64,000 nt of DNA from an uncultured Lachnospiraceae bacterium (GTDB lineage: Bacteria; Bacillota; Clostridia; Lachnospirales; Lachnospiraceae): contig CAJTUA010000004.1 in NCBI GenBank assembly GCA_910579615.1, positions 1 through 64,000 on the forward strand, given 5' to 3'. The notes under the pieces are model-generated. The model worked only from the letters and a program-made list of their open reading frames with translations. It was not told where the DNA came from and searched no databases. Below are positions 58,410-64,000 of the stretch, one piece after another (the stretch's first letter is position 1; every line of letters begins with the position of its first letter). Made by a program: the position numbers and the translations under genes.

Positions 58410-59591
58410 CTAGCTGCGCAGCCCGATATACCGGTACTGTTCCGGCGGCGTTCCGGTTTCGATGGCATGTTCCATCTCATCAAATACCGCCTTTGCGTCC
58501 TCCACCGTAAAATCGCGTCCTGCCAGACCATATATGTAATTTACCGCTTCAATCATTACTTTGTAACGAAACAATCCCGCCGTCACTTCACTGCCAAGCG
58601 GTCCGCCGTTGCCGTTGTAGCTTTCACAGCGGTCCATGACTGCTGCCATTTTGCAATGTTTTAACGCCTGCGCAATCTCTTGTGCCGGGAACGGCCGGAA
58701 CACACGCAGCTTTAACACGCCGACCTTATGCCCTTCCTCCCGCAGCTCGTCCACGGCCTGCTTCGCCGTACCCGCCGCCGAGCCGATGATGAGCATAATA
58801 AAATCCGCGTCCTGTGTGCGGTATTCCTCAAAAAGCCCGTAGCGCCTGCCGGAAACCGCCGCGAATTTTTCCGCCACATCCAGAATCACCGCCTTTGCGT
58901 TTTCCAGTGCAATCTCCTGGTTTTTCTTCGCTTCCATCACATAACTGCTGACTGCGTAAGGTCCGACGGCAATCGGCTTGCCCGGATTTAGCAAAAATTC
59001 TTCCGGCGTATACTCGCCGACAAAGTTTTTCACCTTCTCATCCTCAAGCAGCTCAATATTTTCCACCGCATGGCTTGTAATAAAACCGTCCTGGCAGACC
59101 ATCACCGGCAGATGCACGCCCTCGCGCTCCGCAATCGGATATGCCTGGATAAAATTATCATAAGCCTCCTGATTATTTTCCGCGTAAATCTGAATCCATC
59201 CAGTATCCCGCGCGCCCATGCCATCCGAGTGGTCGCAGTTGATATTGATTGGGCCAGAAAGGGTGCGGTTGACCAACGTCAGCACCAGCGGCAGACGATT
59301 TGACGCCGCTAACAAAAGTTCTTCCCACATCAGCGCGAGCCCTGCCGACGAAGTTGCCGTCAGGCTCCTTGCTCCCGCCGCCTGCGCCCCGATTGCCGCG
59401 CTCATGGAAGAATGCTCGCTCTCCACCGGGATAAACTCGGTATCAATCTCGCCGTTTGCAATATAGCCTGCCACCATCTGCGGAATTTCCGTGGACGGCG
59501 TAATTGGAAATGCGGGCATAACATCGGGGTTCACCTGGCGGATTGCGTAAGCCACCGCCTCATTGCCCGACATACGTTCTCTGACTGCCAT
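58410..59591 (-). CDS. porA: Pyruvate:ferredoxin oxidoreductase alpha subunit
   Basis: The 393-aa subunit has the pyrimidine-binding domain (NEAVAYAIRQVNPDVMPAFP and ITPSTEIPQMVAGYIANGEI, ESEHSSMSAAIGAQAAGARS) and GLALMWEELLLAASNRLPLV, with RPFPAQEIAQALKHCKMAAV further on. It pairs with beta to form the active site for pyruvate oxidation to acetyl-CoA. The AAGGAGG for its ATG lies within the last codons of the delta subunit gene, so both are coupled. Typical of strict anaerobes. Confidence 0.95.
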   Translation of the reverse strand: MAVRERMSGNEAVAYAIRQVNPDVMPAFPITPSTEIPQMVAGYIANGEIDTEFIPVESEHSSMSAAIGAQAAGARSLTATSSAGLALMWEELLLAASNRLPLVLTLVNRTLSGPININCDHSDGMGARDTGWIQIYAENNQEAYDNFIQAYPIAEREGVHLPVMVCQDGFITSHAVENIELLEDEKVKNFVGEYTPEEFLLNPGKPIAVGPYAVSSYVMEAKKNQEIALENAKAVILDVAEKFAAVSGRRYGLFEEYRTQDADFIMLIIGSAAGTAKQAVDELREEGHKVGVLKLRVFRPFPAQEIAQALKHCKMAAVMDRCESYNGNGGPLGSEVTAGLFRYKVMIEAVNYIYGLAGRDFTVEDAKAVFDEMEHAIETGTPPEQYRYIGLRS

Positions 59592-59592
59592 C

Positions 59593-59895
59593 CTATATGC
59601 CCTCCTTCATCGTAATTGCCTTAAACGGGCAGACTTTTGCGCAAATCCCACAGCCCTTGCAGTGGTCGTAATCAAATTCCTGGCGCAGGCCATCCTTTAA
59701 CGGGATGCTGCTGTCCGGGCAGACCGGCGCGCACAGCAGGCACTGCCTGCACAAATCCGCGTGAAAGACCGGCGTGTTTGTCCTCCACTCGCCGGTCTTA
59801 AAATATTTCGACGTTGCCCCCGCAAACATCATCAGCCCTTCCGTAAGCTCCCCGTGCGGGGTTTGCTCGTTGATTTTTGTTACATCGGTTCTCAT
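59593..59895 (-). CDS. porD: Pyruvate:ferredoxin oxidoreductase delta subunit (2x[4Fe-4S])
   Basis: This 100-aa ferredoxin-like protein has two complete cluster motifs, CRQCLLCAPVCP and CKGCGICAKVCP. It carries electrons from the TPP site to external ferredoxin. AAGGAG eight bases before the ATG supports the start. It is encoded between the gamma and alpha subunits; gene order in the operon is gamma-delta-alpha-beta. Confidence 0.95.
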   Translation of the reverse strand: MRTDVTKINEQTPHGELTEGLMMFAGATSKYFKTGEWRTNTPVFHADLCRQCLLCAPVCPDSSIPLKDGLRQEFDYDHCKGCGICAKVCPFKAITMKEGI

Positions 59896-60023
59896 TCCGG
59901 ATTCTCCTTGCTATGCTTGTGTTCAAAGCGGTCCATGCTTTCTTTTGCCTGTTCTGTTTTCCGCAGGACAAAGCAATTTGCTTTCCAATTCCCGCATCCG
60001 CCAAACCCCAGCTCCTTACTACA

Positions 60024-60629
60024 TTACACCGCCATCTTATACTCTTCCTCAAGCGCCTTCTCCACCACGTCAAACGCGAGGGAGAGCGCCTTCATATTGC
60101 CCTCAATCACCTCCGGCTTCTTCGCAAATTTGTGCTCGTAGGAAGCCTTCATATCCGCAATAAATTCCCTGCGCGGCATCACGCCTGTCACAGCAACTGC
60201 CGCCGCAAGCATCGGGGAATTCGGGAAATTCTGCCCGAGCGTTTTCATCGAAATGCTTCTGGCATCCACCGTAAAAATCCGTCCCGTATAACCGTTTAGC
60301 AAAGGGCGCACTTCCTCCGCGGATTTCGGCGTATTGATAATGATTGCACCGTCCCGCTTTATGCCCGCCGCCACATCCACACAGTGCAGCAGCGTCTCAT
60401 CCACCACAACCACATAATCCGGCTCATAAATATTGGAATGAACCCGGATTGGATTCCGGCTAATCCGGTTATATGCTGTAATCGGCGCACCCATGCGCTC
60501 CGGGCCATATTCCGGAAAACCCTGCACATACTGCCCCGTCTGAAACGCTACATCGGCAAGCAGAAGCGCCGCTGTCTTCGCGCCCTGTCCTCCCCTGCCG
60601 TGCCATCTGATTTCAATTCCTTTTTCCAT
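60024..60629 (-). CDS. porG: Pyruvate:ferredoxin oxidoreductase gamma subunit
   Basis: The 201-aa subunit starts MEKGIEIRWHGRGGQGAKTA, the family hallmark, with GVMPRREFIADMKASYEHKF near the end. It binds and stabilises coenzyme A. ATG 60629 has GGAGGGG eight bases upstream; ATG 60647 would add six residues. It is the first gene of the operon behind the promoter at 60689-60716, and a 128-bp gap separates it from porD. Confidence 0.95.
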   Translation of the reverse strand: MEKGIEIRWHGRGGQGAKTAALLLADVAFQTGQYVQGFPEYGPERMGAPITAYNRISRNPIRVHSNIYEPDYVVVVDETLLHCVDVAAGIKRDGAIIINTPKSAEEVRPLLNGYTGRIFTVDARSISMKTLGQNFPNSPMLAAAVAVTGVMPRREFIADMKASYEHKFAKKPEVIEGNMKALSLAFDVVEKALEEEYKMAV

Positions 60630-60688
60630 TGCTTCCCCTCCACTCATATGCCAGCCTTTGGATTCTTCTGAAACTAATAACTTTTTAT

Positions 60689-60716
60689 ATTATATCGTAA
60701 ATTGTAAAGTTGTAAA
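60689..60716 (-). promoter_or_regulatory. Promoter of the porGDAB operon
   Basis: On the minus strand TTTACA (60716-60711) and TATAAT (60694-60689) are spaced 16 bp. The region contains two direct copies of TTGTAAAG on the plus strand that overlap the -35 site. Confidence 0.65.
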
Positions 60717-60839
60717 GCGAAAATATGAGAACTTTTCATTTACAAGATGAATATTTTTCATTTTTTATTGCAAAAACTTATGAATCCCATGGGAAAAAAG
60801 GATGCACCCCAAATGTTACATCGCGCAATCTCAAATGTA

Positions 60840-60868
60840 TTTACATCCCACAGAAGAACATTTATAAT
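60840..60868 (+). promoter_or_regulatory. Promoter of the XRE-flavin domain gene
   Basis: TTTACA (60840-60845) and TATAAT (60863-60868) with a 17-bp spacer, 22 bp before the start codon of the gene. Confidence 0.7.
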
Positions 60869-60889
60869 CATAATATCAGAGGTGATTGT

Positions 60890-61489
60890 ATGACAACGGG
60901 AGAAAAACTCGCGCTGCTGCGTAAGCGAAAAGGTATGACACAGGAAGAACTATCCGCACAATTAGGTGTTTCCAGGCAGTCCGTCTCAAAATGGGAGATG
61001 GATGTCTCTTTTCCCGAGACGGATAAACTTATCAAATTAAGCAAATTGTATGAGTGCAGCATTGACTATTTGCTGAGCGATGGCAGTAAGGAAACAGCGG
61101 AAGTAAAAGCTGGCCTGTCGGTTCAGGACGCGTATTTGTTTGTCCGTGAATGTGGATATTTTTTCCTTGCAACCTCCGTGGATGACCAACCCAGACTGCG
61201 GCCATTTGGAATGATTTATGAAAAAAACAATACGCTGTTTATCGCTACGGATAAGCGCAAACAGGTGTATGCTGAGCTACAGAAAAATCCCAAAGTAGAA
61301 TTAGCAAGTTACAATCCGGGGACGCGCAAATGGATTCGGATGAGCGGCCGGGCAGAGATTGAGGATTCCAGGCCGATGAGGGAAGAAATGATGAATGCAT
61401 ATTCCAATCTCAGAGGGGCATACCAGAACAAGGAGGAGATGTATCTTGCTATTTACAGGCTTCAGATGGATAATATTTGTATCAGATAA
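60890..61489 (+). CDS. XRE regulator fused to a pyridoxamine 5'-phosphate oxidase-like domain
   Basis: The 199-aa protein joins an N-terminal HTH (KLALLRKRKGMTQEELSAQL, GVSRQSVSKWEMDVSFPETD) to a split-barrel FMN-binding-like domain (VRECGYFFLATSVDDQPRLR, PFGMIYEKNNTLFIATDKRK, VELASYNPGTRKWIRMSGRA). The second domain should bind flavin or a similar cofactor and could let the regulator sense redox or ligand. AGAGGTGAT lies five bases before ATG 60890. It is followed by a second PNPOx-like gene, which might be its target. Confidence 0.88.
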   Translation: MTTGEKLALLRKRKGMTQEELSAQLGVSRQSVSKWEMDVSFPETDKLIKLSKLYECSIDYLLSDGSKETAEVKAGLSVQDAYLFVRECGYFFLATSVDDQPRLRPFGMIYEKNNTLFIATDKRKQVYAELQKNPKVELASYNPGTRKWIRMSGRAEIEDSRPMREEMMNAYSNLRGAYQNKEEMYLAIYRLQMDNICIR

Positions 61490-61533
61490 ATGCCCCGCAG
61501 CAGACTTAGCGGGCATTGGAAGGAGATGAAAAA

Positions 61534-61962
61534 ATGGAGAAACTGAATTCAGAATCAAGGCAGCTTATGGACGAGCGTTTTGGCGGGGACAGAATCATTG
61601 CACTGGCTACAACAGACAAGGAAAAGCCGTATGTTCGTTATGTGAATGCATATTATGAAGACGGGTCATTTTATATCATTACATATGGACTCTCAGGAAA
61701 AATGAAGCAACTTGAAAAAAATCCAAATATGGCAGTCGCCGGGGATTGGTTTACCGCACACGGAAAGGGCGAGAATCTTGGGTTCTTTGGCAAAAAGGAG
61801 AATGCTGGGATTGCGGATAAATTAAAGAAAGCGTTTTCGGCATGGATTGACAATGGACATAATAATTTCAGCGATGAAAACACCTGCATCCTTCGCGTGC
61901 GGCTCACCGATGGAATTTTATTTTCACACGGAACGCGGTATGATATTGATTTTCGTGAATAG
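61534..61962 (+). CDS. Pyridoxamine 5'-phosphate oxidase-like flavoprotein
   Basis: The 142-aa protein is a single split-barrel domain: DRIIALATTDKEKPYVRYVN, AYYEDGSFYIITYGLSGKMK, LEKNPNMAVAGDWFTAHGKG and CILRVRLTDGILFSHGTRYD. These proteins bind FMN, heme or F420 and reduce small molecules, or sense nitro compounds. GGAG is eight bases upstream of ATG 61534. Lies in one operon with the preceding regulator-flavin fusion. Confidence 0.85.
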   Translation: MEKLNSESRQLMDERFGGDRIIALATTDKEKPYVRYVNAYYEDGSFYIITYGLSGKMKQLEKNPNMAVAGDWFTAHGKGENLGFFGKKENAGIADKLKKAFSAWIDNGHNNFSDENTCILRVRLTDGILFSHGTRYDIDFRE

Positions 61963-62032
61963 GGCAAGCATACCACTATTCGCACGGTAGGTAATGGGCT
62001 TTCAGACTGGACTTGCAATCCACCAAAAAAGC

Positions 62033-62128
62033 GGCTGCCGCACAAAGGGTTTTTTGATACAAGATATGGTATCCCCGCGGAAATATACCTCTGATATCTT
62101 GTACCCTGTCCTCCTGAATGCGGCAGCC
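62033..62128. repeat. Nested inverted repeat between convergent genes
   Basis: Two inverted repeats share one centre: outer GGCTGCCGCA (62033-62042) with TGCGGCAGCC (62119-62128), and inner TACAAGATAT (62058-62067) with ATATCTTGTA (62094-62103). A bidirectional terminator is a possible role, but the long arms and 26-base central loop are also compatible with a small cruciform or mobile element. Confidence 0.8.
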
Positions 62129-62153
62129 CTTCCCAATATTGCTCAGTTCTTAA

Positions 62154-62957
62154 TTACTTCCTGCGAATCGGGAAATATACCTCCGTCTCCCAGTCCTCCG
62201 GCGGCAGCGAGTCAAACTGCGTCTTAATATAGAGGTCAAACGGCGCACCCGCAATCTCGTAACCATTCTCAGCAATCCACGAGACAATCGCGCCATACGC
62301 TTCTGAAAGGGTGGAATATCCTCCGTGGTGCACCGTCATCGCGCACTCGCACGGCTCCATCACCACATCGGATTTCTCCTTTTCCTTCACCCCGATAAAG
62401 ACCTCGATATCCGAGGATTCGCGGTTAAATTCCTCATCGTAGTACCTTGCGCCATTCAGCCCGGTCGGCGTAACACGCTCCTTCGGCACACGCTCAAAAA
62501 GCGTGCCATAATATTTGCCAAACTCGTCCACACCCATCCTGGCGCGTTTCACCAAAACATTCATTTTCGGCGAATCCTTCACTTCAACCTGGTAACTCTT
62601 CTGATACGTCATAATATCACCTGTCCTTTCAAATATTGAAATATGCGTCTGAAGCTCGTTCAGGATCATGGCCATCTCCCGCTGTTCCTGCTTCAGCTTT
62701 TCCTTTTGCCCGCGCAGCGCGCCCGCAAGCTCCTTGTTATCCGAAACGGTAAGCAGGTGCTGAATTTCCTCCAGAGAAAAGCCATAGCGCTTCAGGCGCT
62801 TTATATAGTTCATAGTGTCAATCTGCTCCGTCCTGTAATAGCGGTAGCCCGTGAAATCATCCACCTGCGCCGGAACAAGCAAACCAATCTTATTATAGTG
62901 ATGAAGCGTCTTAATGCTGACCTGGCATACTCTGGAAAACTCTCCAATCTGTAGCAT
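62154..62957 (-). CDS. MerR-family regulator with GyrI-like effector domain (BmrR type)
   Basis: The 267-aa protein has the MerR HTH (IGEFSRVCQVSIKTLHHYNK, IGLLVPAQVDDFTGYRYY), a coiled-coil dimer helix (about residues 75-110) and a C-terminal SOUL/GyrI-type ligand pocket (SDIEVFIGVKEKEKSDVVME, CAMTVHHGGYSTLSEAYGAI, DLYIKTQFDSLPPEDWETEV). It should activate drug-efflux or stress genes on binding bulky compounds. Its promoter has the 19-bp spacer used by MerR activators. No efflux gene follows it on its strand, so its target is elsewhere, perhaps itself. Confidence 0.9.
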   Translation of the reverse strand: MLQIGEFSRVCQVSIKTLHHYNKIGLLVPAQVDDFTGYRYYRTEQIDTMNYIKRLKRYGFSLEEIQHLLTVSDNKELAGALRGQKEKLKQEQREMAMILNELQTHISIFERTGDIMTYQKSYQVEVKDSPKMNVLVKRARMGVDEFGKYYGTLFERVPKERVTPTGLNGARYYDEEFNRESSDIEVFIGVKEKEKSDVVMEPCECAMTVHHGGYSTLSEAYGAIVSWIAENGYEIAGAPFDLYIKTQFDSLPPEDWETEVYFPIRRK

Positions 62958-63001
62958 CCTTCTTAATCCCCTTTCATGATGTTTGATTCGAATCTGGGAT
63001 T

Positions 63002-63032
63002 AGTTTACCATCTGACCTTAGAGGAGAGTCAA
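63002..63032 (-). promoter_or_regulatory. MerR-type promoter with 19-bp spacer
   Basis: On the minus strand TTGACT (63032-63027) and TAAACT (63007-63002) are spaced 19 bp, the lengthened spacer that MerR-family dimers correct by DNA distortion. The spacer contains an imperfect dyad (CTCCTCTAAGGTCAG). It lies about 45 bp before the MerR start. Confidence 0.8.
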
Positions 63033-63050
63033 TACCCTTTTTCACAAAAT

Positions 63051-63809
63051 TTATTTTTTCCTGCAAATCTTCAAAACATCATAACTGCACAGCATGGCAA
63101 GGTCACCAATCTGCAGGTCGTCAATCGATATCGTTTTTACAAGCGTAAAATCTTTTTTCCCGTCCTCATTCTGATAGGTAAAATAAATAAATGGGTCATA
63201 TCTCAAAACCTTCAAAAACAGTTTCCGGTAATAATGATATTCATGCATATTATAGCTGCTGCTGTTGATTTCCCGCTGCTTTTCGCGGATTTGTATCCTG
63301 GCCCATTTGTAACCGCCATCCGCATGCATACAAGCATGTACAAATACCCTGTCCTCTGTAAACTCCTGTATTTTCCTATCCAATAAAATCAATTCTTCCT
63401 CTTTCGCATCTAACATGGCGATTTCCGCCTTGGATAATTCGTTCTTTTCCTCCTGCTGCCTTATTTCCCTGAGCAATCCTGCCCTTCTTTTTTGATATGT
63501 GTTAAATTGCTTTTTCTTTTCCCAAAAAGTATCTTCCTTTATCATGGAAAGCTGTTGCTCCAAAAAATTCGTTTCCTTCTGAATCGCTCTTGTATAATCG
63601 GATGCGGAGAGCTCATATGGATACTTCCCTTCCTCTTTCAGAGCCAAAGACCTTGAACCTACCATCGAATACTTATACCATCTTTCGTAGCAGTGGCAAG
63701 CGCTCCAACCATCCGGGGAAACATCGCAGGCCGGCGCGCTATACCCGTTTTCTTTTAACAGGGCAACCGAGTCGCTGCTTTTTACAATAATCAGGTTGCA
63801 TTGGTACAT
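63051..63809 (-). CDS. Hypothetical 252-aa protein with coiled coil
   Basis: No family is recognised. The middle third is an extended coiled coil (residues about 75-145, with EKKKQFNTYQKRRAGLLREI and EEKNELSKAEIAMLDAKEEE). The N-terminus (MYQCNLIIVKSSDSVALLKE) and C-terminus (FTLVKTISIDDLQIGDLAML) look like a compact alpha/beta fold. AGAGGG precedes the ATG. It lies upstream of the BmrR-like gene but apart from its promoter. Confidence 0.7.
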   Translation of the reverse strand: MYQCNLIIVKSSDSVALLKENGYSAPACDVSPDGWSACHCYERWYKYSMVGSRSLALKEEGKYPYELSASDYTRAIQKETNFLEQQLSMIKEDTFWEKKKQFNTYQKRRAGLLREIRQQEEKNELSKAEIAMLDAKEEELILLDRKIQEFTEDRVFVHACMHADGGYKWARIQIREKQREINSSSYNMHEYHYYRKLFLKVLRYDPFIYFTYQNEDGKKDFTLVKTISIDDLQIGDLAMLCSYDVLKICRKK

Positions 63810-64000
63810 AAAATCCCTCTTTCATAAATTCAATCAACTGCTTAACAAATGAAATGTTACATTTTTTAAATTTCTTTTTCTCATCCCTAAAACTACAACT
63901 AAATAACAAACGGAGTCGCAAAAAAGATATGTGTGTTTCCCTGTTCTCCTGAGGTTTTCATGGCATGAATATGTTGCATATTTAACACTTGACCTTTTTC
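63810..64000. other. Right edge, no gene recognised
   Basis: AT-rich sequence with no open frame of quality and no clear RNA element. It may contain the promoter of the hypothetical coiled-coil gene. Confidence 0.5.

Overview
The window looks like a chromosomal segment of a Gram-positive, anaerobic Clostridia bacterium, most likely Lachnospiraceae or a close relative. This rests on a complete four-subunit pyruvate:ferredoxin oxidoreductase, a LoaP-type NusG paralogue, a Bce-type peptide sensing/detoxification module, AGGAGG-type ribosome binding sites before nearly every gene, lipoprotein signal peptides, plant-glycan hydrolases and an HD-GYP protein. Family names are recognised from the translations by eye; no database search was run.

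Layout. (1) 1-1571: start of a surface-polysaccharide operon read leftwards: promoter, about 380-nt leader, loaP, then a truncated DegT/DnrJ-family aminotransferase. (2) 1629-20111: a contractile injection system (phage-tail-like, extracellular CIS type), all genes on the minus strand. In transcription order: unknown 534-aa protein, DUF4255/Pvc16 cap-like protein, DUF4280 PAAR-like tip, a 41-aa microprotein, sheath, inner tube, tail assembly protein, DUF6760 protein, second tube protein, a helical 121-aa protein, Afp7/CIS-tube protein, gp27-like hub, a 31-aa microprotein, gp5-like spike, gp25, two gp6/J-like baseplate proteins, gpI-like protein, AAA+ ATPase, XRE regulator, and a 299-aa protein of unknown function that is the best cargo candidate. 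No tape-measure or tail-fibre gene was recognised. (3) 20331-25553: membrane-bound nucleotide-sugar dehydratase, ArsC/Spx-like protein and an AT-rich ATPase/HNH pair resembling the Septu anti-phage system. (4) 25593-30489: the str operon rpsL-rpsG-fusA-tuf, minus strand. (5) 30562-37342, plus strand: Hpt protein with a response-regulator HD-GYP phosphodiesterase, a GH5-CBM3 lipoprotein endoglucanase, rpoD, plsC and a small membrane protein. (6) 37431-42161: BceAB-type ABC transporter with BceRS-type two-component system. (7) 42365-44156: MerR regulator and an LRR_5 lipoprotein. (8) 44236-48447: ECF sigma factor, anti-sigma-like protein, MBOAT acyltransferase and DHHW protein, probably one cell-surface acylation unit. 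(9) 48561-53559: DUF4358 lipoprotein, GH74-like and GH105-like cytoplasmic hydrolases. (10) 53727-64000: hypothetical protein, MATE exporter behind an attenuator-like hairpin, LysR, porGDAB, two flavin-reductase-like proteins, a BmrR-like MerR regulator and an unknown protein.

The most unusual non-coding signal is a family of imperfectly palindromic units of about 105-115 bp. Each copy lies in a 5' untranslated or intercistronic region, in the same sense as the gene downstream, and stops a few bases before that gene's Shine-Dalgarno sequence. Copies precede the CIS tube gene, fusA, the Hpt gene (two perfectly spaced tandem copies) and the Bce-type ATPase gene.
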